The notes below the pieces were generated by a model that did not search any database, was not told the DNA's origin, and saw nothing but the letters and a program-made list of their open reading frames with translations. A program made the translations under genes and the position numbers. A stretch of DNA of 64,000 nucleotides from Coniferiporia sulphurascens (lineage: Eukaryota; Basidiomycota; Agaricomycetes; Hymenochaetales; Hymenochaetaceae): the NCBI GenBank assembly GCA_002794785.1, contig NBBA01000008.1:930001-994000 (forward strand). The letters are read 5' to 3'. Shown here piece by piece: positions 32,622-43,571 of this stretch (the first letter of the stretch is position 1; each line of letters starts with the position of its first letter).

Positions 32622-34324
32622 TTAATTAGAAACAGCAGACTCGGAAGCGGCAACCATGGGGGTCATAGCGAATTCGTTCCCGAACTGAGCAGTGGTGACC
32701 GATGCAATAGGATGATATGCTCCTCGGATGCGGAGAAGCAGATGGTTACTAATGATACTGTGCAATGCAGCTTGTAAGCTAGATATGTGTACTACTGTTA
32801 GTTTACAGGATGAGAAAAGAATTAGAGGGGATTAAGCTCACGCAAGGAGGAAATTGCATAGTGCAGCCGGCGCAAGGCGTAGGACGAGAATATTACCCAT
32901 TGTCGTACCTGTTGAGCGTTAGTCCGCGTGTGGGTTTCTTTCTCAACGACAGTAGAGATGAGTCCTACATAGTGTGAGCAGGTAGTAAAGCGCTCCTGAC
33001 CATGTCACCACGGGACCACGTCAGGTGATTTATCCGAGTAGGATCATGTAGGCCTCACCATCTGCGAGTATTTTGTTCATTGTCGCTGAATACCGCATCT
33101 GTACTGTTGATATTTTTCGTCATACAAAAGGGTAATAAATAGTTGGCCACGGTAACACGAACTTGTTCTGAGCACAAGAATTAACATCGAGACTGTAGAA
33201 GGACCGTTTAGCCTCGCAAACCAATAAGTCAGTATGACAACCGAACTCACAAGTCTCAGAGACCAAGAGTGCGACATATGCCGGCCAGTCGAGCTGGCCA
33301 TTGAATGTCATGAGACACCCAGGCCGAGGCAAGGTAATGCCTGCACCTTGATAAAGGAACCAAGTTAGTCGATACCGGAACACTGATATTGTGCAAATGA
33401 GCGACATGCTGTTAATATCCCAGATGAACTTCGTGGCAAAATACCCTGCCACGACCAAAAGGCCCTGTAAATCCAGTATAAGTTCGTCTTCAACTCAGCC
33501 ACTGGTGCGTTGTGTGCACCGTATATCCCAAAGCAAGTGCCGCAAAAACTCTTCGATCACCGCCCCATACCGCGTAAGCTCGCAGATAAAGAATGACTGA
33601 GAATATCTGCAATTAGGTTGACCTCAGATGGAATCTGTTATGGTTGACATACATTCCGCTATGAAGTATATTGCGAGGTTCATAGCTGGATAACACATCT
33701 CTGTTAGATAAGTAAATAACTCTCTCTCCAAGTTCGCGATACTTACAGCTGAAAACTCGAGATACGCGAACACAAGTCTGTCATTGGAGGCCTCAGAGGT
33801 CAGATGAAGGCGTAAGGCAACGCCACGCACGGGGATTCTTGTGTTGGGATCCGCGAACACAAATACTGACATCGGAAGAATATGAAGTAGGTTCTTGAGC
33901 TTAGCGTCAAAAGACGTACCATAAAGCAACCCAGGGAAAGTGAGTAAAGGAAAATATCTATTGAGCAGGAAAGCGACCTTAGCAAGCGAAAGCCGGGAGG
34001 GCCAAATAAGCCGCTTTTCCTCTCCGAATGTGAGGAGATAATCGTAGACCTGCCACGCGCAAGGATTAGTAAGTGTGACTTGCCACTGGTAGTGGTGGCT
34101 GAAAAGATGGCCCCTACCAATAGGGCCGCTGTCGCAACTGTGAGGTAAAACATTCATCAACAAAGCGCATGCATCCAGAAGTAGAAAGGAGAACTTCATA
34201 CCTAATGTACACTAAGACGAGAATGATGAGCATACTTATTAATCCATAAAATTATTCAACATACAGAGGTAATATTGTCGTAGATCATAATAGTTTCCAG
34301 TTCTTGCTCATTCACCGAAGACAT
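32622..34324 (-). CDS. DUF6533-type multi-pass membrane protein, copy C
   Basis: This is the inverted paralogue of copy A. It starts MSSVNEQELETIMIYDNITS at 34,324 and has the hallmark exon (VYDYLLTFGEEKRLIW, then SRLSLAKVAFLLNRY) within about 33,920-34,052. Further exons give LLVVAGYFATKFIWDINSM and LPRPGCLMTFNGQLDWPAY. The last exon, LQAALHSIISNHLLLRIRGA, ends SAVSN with TAA at 32,622-32,624. Substitutions against copy A are mostly conservative and the frame is kept in the exons read, suggesting both copies have been under selection for some time. Function unknown. Confidence 0.77.
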
Positions 34325-34998
34325 TGGAGATCATGGCTTTATAGCAGGGTAGCAGGCATTAGATAGGATCTGATAGCAGTTGCTGCTGAGACCCACATCT
34401 ATATGTGAAGGCTAGGGGGCTATCGGTGATGTCCACAGCATATTTGTTAACCATAAGGCACCAGAATCAGCAGCGGCGCTCTAAAACCTGTTGTGGTTCC
34501 CGAGTCCTAAAGATTGAGCGGCCATGATCTGGGAATGTGAATGCGGAGCCCGAAGCATTGCTTATATTACGATCCGCAGCGAAGAAGATGCGCGCTTGCC
34601 GGGTCTGATTGACCCGACCGAATGCGGCTCTACCAATTGTAAAGTAGTTCATGTTGCTTTATATTCTCGGAGCTGTCGTCCAGCCTTGGCCTGTACGCAT
34701 AAAGGGTAGAACGTTATGCCGGCCACGTCAAGTACAGGAGCACGCTCGGTAGCTTCAGGCTCCGCGATATCGAAATGTGCATCGGTGTTTCGTGGACAAC
34801 CTCTTCCTAATCTCACGGTCTGGTGAATCGATACATTTCAAATATCATCAAAGGTGTCTGAAAAGATGGTAACGCGAGTGCTCACTCCTTCAAGTTGGAA
34901 ACCTATTGACACGTTCAAAAACAGATTTACAAGGCTGCAAATTACCCGCTTAGCCGAGGTCCGTGCCCAGAGACCACGTCAAGGCAACGGTGATTCGT

Positions 34999-35222
34999 GA
35001 TCCTATATCCTATATATCCTATCCTATCCTATCCTATTCCTATATAATAAAAAAGCTCACTACCTGCTTCCGTAAGAATGTTACTAATAATTTTACTAAT
35101 CACATTTTGGCGATTGCCGAGGGAAAATAGCCTTTTTAGGTCATTTCCTCCCCTGCCTTCCCAAAAAGTAAAAAATCTTCGCGAGTAAGTCCCTGGCGAA
35201 GCAAGGGATTGGGGGCTTGTAG
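34999..35222. other. Right-arm-specific insertion with TCCTA-type microsatellite
   Basis: The left arm joins the flanks directly near 19,630. The inserted stretch starts with an array of ATCCT units (about 34,999-35,055) and continues through AT-rich sequence to GGGATTGGGGGCTTGTAGACC. A short tandem array at one end is a common tail type for SINE/LINE copies. No coding frame and no clear target duplication were seen, so the class is open. Confidence 0.45.
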
Positions 35223-35559
35223 ACCATGAATATGAGACGCTAAACGGTTTATGTGCGGCGCATCATCTTGCCGACGTCGTGAGGGAAGCTCACATAATCA
35301 TTAGCATCGAGAACGATAACTCATCTGACCAGATAACTCATTATATTTATTGCCTAATTTTAGTATAGCCTCTTGGTACGTTACGAAGAAGACAGACCTA
35401 GTGAGAGGTGCAGCAGGATCCAGTGAGTGATAAGGAACAAAAGTAATGAGAAATATCGAATCAAAAATCATGTACTTGTAGCTGTGCCCGGGGGTCATCG
35501 GAGATCCGCCGGACCGTGTGAGAGTACAGCCCCAGTGTTGTGCGTTTCGGTGTCATCGT

Positions 35560-35985
35560 ACAAATAACGTTTTGTACTCTAGCTAAGTTTTCCGTCCAGT
35601 GGGGTCATGCCGGAAGGAGGAACAGTAGACAGTTATATAGAACTGGGTGATTTTTGGACTCTAACAAGTAAACGAATGCTTTGATTTTGTGAGTTCTATC
35701 TTTTCCTGCGAGCTTTCTTTTTCTGACCCACCCCAAAACTATATGTTGTTCTTCTTTGCTTCGATATTGATCTTCATGATGCGCCCCACGACTTCCTAGT
35801 GATACCCGCTCTCCATTATGCGCTATTACTAGGACCCAAGGGTTAGCTGCCATCCGCGCTAAGCTCATTGGTGCGGTAGAACCATAATCCGAAAATCTGA
35901 ATCCAGTCAGGTTACAAGAATAAGCAAAGTTTCCCCCGTATACACTAACATCTGGCATTAGTCTGCATCGCGATATACATCGTGT
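35560..35985 (+). repeat. Orphan 3' flank of a lost DUF6533 copy (direct repeat of 38,510-38,916)
   Basis: From ATAACG through AGTTTCCCCCGTATACACTAACA this matches the sequence following copy D in the same orientation. It includes TCCGTC..GGGGTCA..CCGGAAG..GGAACAG and GACTTCCTA..TGATACCC. No DUF6533 coding sequence precedes it. Instead it abuts the end of the right inverted arm, so it marks a rearrangement breakpoint. A minus-strand frame across it (35,605-35,958) is not conserved in the partner. Confidence 0.7.
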
Positions 35986-36089
35986 TTGAAGCGGCCCATT
36001 TGTGTGATCTGAAGCTCACACCGATCGAATCAAGTCAGCTTTCGGGGATTTGCCTCCAAACGTATAAATCCGCCAATAGGTTTTTAAAG

Positions 36090-36780
36090 ACAGTAACCGC
36101 AACAACTAGCAGAGTCGCACATTACCATCATGAACCACGCTTAGGACCCACACTGCCATACACGCCTTCAACTCTCATACGCTACTTATGCAGCGTGCAA
36201 ATGGCGCCAGGTGAGTATCCGTTTCTCCTTTTTCTTTTGATACTGCATCTCTTAAGTTCATACAAGATGCGCTTGTCCATGAGTCCGTGAGAGAAAATCC
36301 CAGGGAAGGACTTAAAACGATGAGCTTCGACGGTTGACACCGTATACATTGAGTTGTTTGAACATTCGAAATATTGGCTTGACACCTCAGGCTCTGTTGT
36401 GCCAAGGAACAAGGATGGCTGATTGGTTCTAGAGAATTGGCACGGCATGTGTTGCACTGCCTGGAACTACTCGGTCAACAGAGTTTGCAAAGCACGGGGC
36501 TGCAGTTTGTCTCTGATCTAACGGACATACATTGTCCTTCTTGTATCCATGGTAATGTTGATGGCTATACTAGCACTCATTACTGTGCACTTCCCAAGCA
36601 TCGCTTTTCACATTTCCAAACACTGAATTGAAAGCCCCTAATGCACTCTTCTCAAAAGTACACAATGACTATCTCTGGTTCTGATGTCTCACGTTCGACG
36701 GACGCACTGCATTATAATCCATCCCTTATGACTCTGGATCTCGATAACTGACGTTCAACAGTCGTCTAACGCATACCGTC
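36090..36780 (+). repeat. 5' part of the B/D unit, copy upstream of pseudogene D
   Basis: This is the direct repeat partner of 29,270-29,999. The small frame ATGCAGCGTGCAAATGGC, with a GTGAGT donor, is shared in position. The downstream frame is broken by stops in this copy. Confidence 0.6.
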
Positions 36781-36798
36781 ATCAAAGCCTGCAAGCAT

Positions 36799-38514
36799 AA
36801 TGCTTTACCGAGTCTCCAAGAGCTAGAAACCTTCGTAGCTGACACCGATATCGCCGCCGTATGTTCATTACCCTTACTCTCGTTAAGTGTACTCATCATT
36901 GTTGGCTCAGTACACACTAGGTATTGGGTTCTCCTTTACCTTATCAAAAGCACTTACACCAATGCTCAATCATTCAACGCAGTTGCGACAGCGGTCTTAT
37001 TAGTAAGGCTCGCCTTCCCGCTTACATTGACAAGCCATGCTGAAGTCCTGTGCAGGTTTACGACTACGCTCTCACGTTTGAAGAGAGGCGACTTGTGTGG
37101 CCCCTCGGCTCTCGCTCGCCAAGACCGCATTTTTACTCAACAGATATCTCTCTCTCTTCGCTTTGCCTGGCTTCCTCTACAGTACGTTTCTTCGGGATTT
37201 GAACTCAAACGCATACTTAAGCCGCTTTTGATAACAGTATTTGCGTTTGCGGGCCCTGCCACAAGCGTAGATGCACGTTGCGCCGCTCTCTTCATTTTCT
37301 ATTCTCTTCTAATTGGGATGACAGACATGTATTCATGGGGCCCGGATTTGCAGCTGTAAGTCAGACAAATTGGGGTGCTTCAGCTACCTGAGAATTCTTG
37401 TCATACAGTCATGGATCTTGCAATGATTAGCAATGCGAAATGTATGCTGTACACAGGCATCTCTTGATTATCAAGCTGATGGGGTCAATTGTCGAACCTG
37501 CAGTTATCCTCTATCTACGGGCGTACGCAGTTTGGGGCGGTGACCGTCGAGTTTTTGCGGTGCTTGTTCTAGGATTCATGGTACTCACGGTCCGGAATGA
37601 GGGAGGGATCAAACTCATGTCGGACTTATAGGGTTTCTTGGCCGCTGGGGCATATTTTTCCATCAGATTCATTTGGGATATAACCAGTATGCAGCGATGC
37701 ATGATATCAGTACTTCAGGTATGCGACTGACTCTGGGACCACTTTTCAAGGCGCGGGCTTTGTTATTCCTCGGTTTGGATGTGTCCTATCCTACAATGGC
37801 AAGATTAACTGGCCCGCATGTGTCGCGCTCTTGCTTTCCGAGACGTGTAAGCCCAATACAACCAATACAAAAATTGTATGGCCAGTTTACGAGGCCGAGT
37901 CTGGTTGTTTGCAGTCGCTTTGCTCGTTCTTGTACTTAAAACACGTCCGTAATGCTTGTGCTGTCTACTCTTCGTTCAGTCGAACATGTGCCAGTATCTG
38001 ATGGAGGGACTCTATAGTGCAGATGGAATTCTCCGCAACGCTGAACCAAATCCTCGCAGATGGTAAGACTTATTAAATACCGATGAATATATATATGTCT
38101 AATTGAGGCTTCAGGAGTGGTTTACTATCTGCTCATACTAAGTATGGACCGTCAGCAATCATTCTCAACCCTCACACGGGCTAACCTACAGCAGATACCA
38201 CTTTGGCCAACATTTTCGTCTTACGCTTTGTGCCTAGCCCACTTTGCTTTTTCCTCCTAACGTAAGTACTGGTTTCCCCTTATTATTTTTCTTTGTGTAC
38301 CTTATAAACTAACTGATCCGCACTCGTTCTAAGCTTACAAGCTGTATTACACAGTATCCTCTGTAACCGCTTGCTGCTTCGTATCCGGGGAGCATATCAT
38401 CCTATTACGTCGTTTTCCAATTCTCAGACGGAACCCAATTTCGCAGCGCCCTCCATGCACGGGTGTACCACCATTACGACGGAGAGCCAGCAGCAACACA
38501 GCCTTCTCGAATAA
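36799..38514 (+). pseudogene. DUF6533-type gene, copy D, inactivated
   Basis: This aligns with copy B along its whole length, with the same introns. Two lesions are visible. The start ATG GCT of copy B is AAT GCT here (around 36,799-36,804), and no in-frame ATG exists upstream before a stop. In the hallmark exon (from 37,056), after LVWP, one base is missing relative to copy B, shifting the frame before the Ser-Leu-Ala-Lys element. A 3 bp in-frame deletion lies just before it. Other exons still read (LRAYAVWGGDRRVF, LLLSET, and the last exon to TAA 38,512-38,514). This is best taken as a fairly young pseudogene. Confidence 0.8.
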
Positions 38515-38916
38515 CGTCTTGTACCCTAGCTGTGAGTTTTTTCCGTCAGGCGGGGTCAAGCCGGAAGAAGGAACAGCAGATAGTTATATAAATCCATATG
38601 CTTGACTGAACTCTAACGTGCAATCAGAAAGTTTGATTTTGTGGGTTCTATCTTTTTCCTGTGAGCTTTTTGTCTGCCCACCCCACACTTAACGGTCTTC
38701 TTGGCTTCGATTTTGATCTTTATGGTTCGCCCACGACTTCCTACTGATACCCACTCTCCATCATGCGCTATTATTAGGACCCAAAGGTACGCTGCCATCC
38801 GTGCTAAGCTCATTGGACCGATCCGCTTCCTATCCTGCGCCGTGCGGTAGAATCGTAATCCGAAAGCCTGAATCCAATCAAGTTACAAGAATATACAAAG
38901 TTTCCCCCGTATACAC
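38510..38916 (+). repeat. 3' flank of copy D (direct repeat of 35,560-35,985)
   Basis: Same sequence and orientation as the orphan copy at 35,560. It has a roughly 27 bp extra segment (GACCGATCCGCTTCC...) near 38,817 that is absent from the other copy. Confidence 0.7.
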
Positions 38917-38919
38917 TAA

Positions 38920-39178
38920 CACAGGGAACAAACTTGAATATAGTTTCCCCCTACATAGTAAACTGTAAATATGATCAAACACTTGTGATTTGCTATGGCC
39001 TTTTACTGCATTTTGAGTAAAGTGTACCTACTTATCCATCAACTGTATTGTTTTTGGAATATAGGGGCATGCAAAATCCAGAATATAGAAGACGGCCATT
39101 AGGGAATCGCAATTAGCAGACGAATTTACAATTTCAATAAGAAATAGGAAGCGACCATATCCGGATTTTTTCCCCGTG
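38920..39178. mobile_element. 259 bp Harbinger-like MITE with TAA target duplication
   Basis: The ends are imperfect inverted repeats (CACAGGGAACAAACTTGAAT against CACGGGGAAAAAATCCGGAT, continuing into AT; 16 of 22 match). TAA flanks both sides (38,917-38,919 and 39,179-39,181). The repeat partner at about 35,950-35,965 reads CACTAACATCTGGCATTAG, the empty site with a single TAA. A 3 bp TWA duplication is typical of PIF/Harbinger elements. No coding capacity. Confidence 0.78.
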
Positions 39179-39328
39179 TAACATCTAACATTAGTCTGCT
39201 ATAGTTGATTCCATCGAGATGTACGTATAGTTGTCAGAGTTCTTACAGATTCACCTCAGCAAACGCCACTCAGATCGCAGTGCATGTAACAACGTGAATG
39301 TATAGGCCATCGCCGACCTTGTCATTCG

Positions 39329-42300
39329 TCAGGATTTCTCTTCGATCTCCTCACTCTCGCCGCCTTTGATAGAAGCCTCGGGCGAATTTGCATACATGAC
39401 ATCTTCGTAGATGCGAGAACTCGGAGCCTGGGAGTTTTCCAGAGTGTATGAATTTGGCTCGGGAGCACTCAGTGGTGCTGCCGTAGACTGTGGATACGGG
39501 AGATCTGTCGGATATTGAGGGAGCGGCGCCTGTGTTTCCGTTGCATCAAAATCATTGGGAAGTGGAGAACCGGAAAGGAAGCCTACCGTGGACATTTGTA
39601 ATTGGTGACCACCCGAAAAAATACGCTGAGGCGTGTGACCGTCCGGTCCGATCGCGGTTTCCTCGTCCTTCATTCTCTCCCTCACTGGTGCCCAGATAAC
39701 CAACGGCAAACCCTTGCCGGCGGTCGCCATCATCGGTGCTGGCGAGTGTGGAATCCACGTAACGACGGGCAGCTCTTCCACGTCCTCGCTCGCCACAATC
39801 CCAAGCTTGTGGAAATGCTTACGCGTGTCAAGATCCCAGAAATGCATTGTCCCTAAAAACGGTAGGATCGTTATTAGGGACTCTTAGCGAACAACAGGAA
39901 AATGTATTAAAACACACCGTCCTCTGCACACGCAATGATACTTTCTGTGGGTCCGATGAAAAATACATCTCCCCACTCTGCCTCGGGATCCTGCTCGCCT
40001 CCCGGCTCTCTCTCAAGTTGACCGTCCAAGATAGCACGCCCAGTATTCACATCCATAGTCCAGATTTCCGGTGGCTAAGCAAGGCAAATCCGCATCAGTA
40101 GATGAAGGCAACATACGCCGCCACATACCTTGCTAAGATAGCCGACAAGCATGTACCGAAGACCTTCATGTGTACCGTCAAGACGTGATCCAAATGACAG
40201 GCTCTCCACGTCTGATAGAAGCGGTATCCGTCTTCTCGCGAAAAAACTGCATGAGCGATAATTTTTCATTGACACACTCCTTAGGCCACTCACTGCACTA
40301 TAGTTCCGGGAGAATAGATCACGGATGTTGAGCTCCGCGTGGAGTGAGAGTTTTGGGTTCGTGTTTCTTCTACGTCTACATCCATCTTGTACACTAGTTA
40401 ATGCGAGACTGTCAAATGGTTAACAAGTAAGGCCACGACATTTCCACACACCTATTATACAGTCGATAGCCTTGTCTTCCGGAAGGCCTTCGATCTTGCG
40501 CGCCCCGACTATCACCACTAGTTCGGACTCTGGCATAGTATACAAGTAATAGAGCTCCAGGAGTTCGTTATCCCATTCGATGTTGTACTCGCTTCTTTCC
40601 GTTTCTTCCGCAGCTACGTTCTGGGAAATAGCGGAATAAGTTATGTTAGCTTTTTTGGTAGACTATTGGGAAATATAAATCGCAGACCACTCGGAAGAAA
40701 GTCAATTCGTTCGCAATCGCAAGGAATTCTGCAGAAGGATAATCAATAAACCTTATCGTCGAAATATAAAAGCCGGATTTGTAACACACCATCATCATCA
40801 AGCCACTGGATATCCGCCACATCAACATCACGCAATCCGGCGGTTTTGTCGAACCTGAAATTCTTATAACGTAGCAGACAATGTAAGAAACGCATAACGT
40901 GTGCACAGTGAGACCCCGTACGTCGTGCTCATCAATTGTCCAGACCTTGACGTCGTTACTTAACCGCGTGAGTAAACGTTCGCCATTCGGAGACCATTCG
41001 ACCTGTTTAGCCTTCCGGCGCGTTGTATGCCGCAGAGTCTGATGGTATTCGAAGGATTTCTGAGATAATCATAGTCAGTAAATATATATAAACGTAGTAG
41101 CGGCGGCAGGCCAATTTACATACTTCGACATTATAGACGCAACATTCGAATTTGTAGCATACAACAAGCCATCGTCCGTCCGGGGAAAACTGTAGATGCA
41201 ATGCGCGCTGCTCCATCGGTGCGCGCAAGCTAAGGCCGAGCCGCCTCACCTGCTTGCTATACCACTCTGCAAAATTTGGATCGCCCAGATATTGCACCGG
41301 TGTTTGCTGCAGTGGATCGCTCTGTGTCCGCTTCGGCATGTTTTGCCTAGGGGCAGGCTGTCTCGAGTCCCTCTTCCACGTATGTGGACGCTTATTCCGT
41401 ATTGGATCCCCACCATTAATGGCCATCTCCGAGTCCTGCGTCGTACGGCGCTGCAGCCTCTTCTCTAACCAGGGGAGTCGGTAGAGAATATCGCCGCCTC
41501 GCTGCAAAAATGAGCCCTGTTTATCGTGCTCAGCGGACCCTGAGACAGAGCTGCCGCGCTTAGACAACCTAAACCTCTTTTTCCGGAGCTGGTCTATAAG
41601 ATGGTACCGAAGCCAGAACCACCAAGTCGCTCTGGACGACTTATAGAAGTGTCGCATTGGACTGAATTCTTTTCGCATTTGTTCCCGCATCTGAGAGAAG
41701 CTCCAGCGCTCCTTGACAAATACGAAAGTCACGCTCGCAAGGCCAATGGTGCAAAATGCCGTGAGACCAGCGATAATCCAGAACGATATTTTATTGGGCT
41801 TCATGAACGAGAACTGGATAAATGCCGGTACAAAACGGATCCAAAGCATCATTTTCTTACCTGAGAGTCGAAAACATAAACCACCAGTCCGGCGAGGAAG
41901 GCAATGACGGACGCTATCAGAAGAGCTAAGTAACCCGATTTAATCCAGAATCGAATGTACCATGGCAACACACGCCTCGGACTTGAGCTAAAAGTTGAGT
42001 AAAAATATGAGGACGCTGTAGGGCTTCAGAGGTATCGTTTAGATGGCCAACGTACAAGACCGCTAGTCTCCATGTCATGGCCAACATGCCAGTTATGGCG
42101 GAGCCGATACTCAAGACAAGAGAGGCGAACCACAATGTGTTGATTGCAATTTCTCTCTTTGATGAGGTATTTGCAACTGAGTATTGTAGTGTAGTGGCTG
42201 CATGTACCAAGTAAAAAGTTAATCGGAGGCTGCGATACGAAATCAACGCTATACATACCCGCAACTCCTGCGAAGAACGTGGCTACCGTCGCGGCATTCA

Positions 42301-43571
42301 AAGACATCCTAGTTGATCTTTTCTGTGCATAACTTATGCATGGTATACCTGGGACTTGTCTTCATACGTATAAATTTGATTGAAAGAAGTACTCACCAAT
42401 TTTTTCGAAACGTTGTAGTGAATCGAACAGATCATCTATATTGGATTTCAAAGAGCTCGCTCTCGCCGTTATGAACCTGTGAAGATGATCACTCTCCCCA
42501 TCCGCAACTATTAGAGATAAGATTAGTATTGCTAGTGGAATCTGTGACAGTAAGCACAATAATTTTACCAAAGAATTCGAGGCCTCCAATGAGCACCTGA
42601 AATGTTCCATGAGATGATGCAAGATAACGGGTACAAGTCCACGCACCCGCAACTCAATCCGAAAATCTTCCAATGCATTGTTCCCTTCTTCATTAGTGTA
42701 ATCCTCGAAGTCAACTATCGCTACATTACAGGAAACGAATAAGCATGAAAAGCTATATAACTGGACGGACCCACCAATGGCAAAATTATCCAAAGAATCG
42801 GCGAGCTTAGTAAGCGTGCCGTTCAGATCTTCGGTGTAGTTCCCTATCAGAGTTGAGCCAGCGCGCGATGCTAAAAGTTTCCTCTTGCGCTTCGCTTTTT
42901 TCGTGCTTTTCGTAACTTTCACCACACCCAGGAGAGCATTGAGTTGGTTATTCCGTTCGAGATACATTCGGACGGCAGTCAAATCCTGATGGAGTCGACG
43001 TGATGCCTTAACTAGATGGAGGGCGGAACCTAATTTCTGGACTTCGTGTGTGAACTTCCCAAGCTAAGGATCACAAACATAAATGCCGGATCCTCCCAGT
43101 GTGATTAACTCGGAGACGTACATAAGTCTCCAACCTCTTGCATGCCCTGAGAGCAACATTGCAGACATTCAGCACAGTTCAAGGGCCCTACTACCCCCCA
43201 CTCACTCAATGAAGTCAATGAATCCATTCACGACGGTCGATGTTTGCACGACTGCATGCCGGTGAGCTAATTGTTAAAGTAAGTAATCCATGCTTTGAAA
43301 GAAAGCCCAGAGTCTCTGCATTTGAGCGGAGGTAAAGAGGACGCACGGTTTGTCTCTTCAGCGCTGTCTGCAAAACCAATTCAGATAGCGTCTCAATCCT
43401 GTTACACAAACGAGATGAAAATACAGACAGACCTGAGTCCTCTGTAGCCGGAATCCCACCGTCGCTCACACCCGACCTGCTTACCCTGCTGTTTGCAGTC
43501 GTTCGTGATGCTCGCTCATCGTGATCGTGGCCAACGGGAATGCCGTGCATACCCAAACGGCTCGGGGTCAT
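39329..43571 (-). CDS. Inverted paralogue: DUF6535-like TM block with WD40-like repeats
   Basis: The likely start is MTPSRLGMHGIPVGHDHDER at 43,571; the stop is at 39,329. After a variable N-terminus, exon positions match the gene at 0.9-4.8 kb. Examples are ACKRLETY (here) against TCKDLEKF, VLIGGLEFF against ALTNSLEYF, and AATVATFFAGVAG in both. Membrane segments are NTLWFASLVLSIGSAITGML, ALLIASVIAFLAGLVVYVF-like, and FWIIAGLTAFCTIGLASVTF. Then come a basic linker and WD40-like stretches (LHLQFSPDGRWLVVCYKFEC, VEWSPNGERLLTRLSNDVKV, TMHFWDLDTRKHFHKLG). The C-terminal exon (39,329-39,852) is longer than in the first gene and ends in a Pro/Ser/Glu-rich tail. Function unknown. The start is the least certain part. 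Confidence 0.72.

Larger units (their letters stand above)
32160..35528 (-). repeat. Right arm of the inverted duplication
   Basis: This is the reverse complement of the left arm from about 19,296, carrying DUF6533 copy C. It lacks the MITE, the 0.7 kb insertion and the LINE, so it preserves the uninterrupted order. It has its own insertion at about 35,001-35,222. Confidence 0.85.

Noticed and set aside
34999..35055. Repeat array considered as a CRISPR or centromeric satellite
   Set aside because: Only a short ATCCT-type microsatellite with no spacers and no long-range periodicity.
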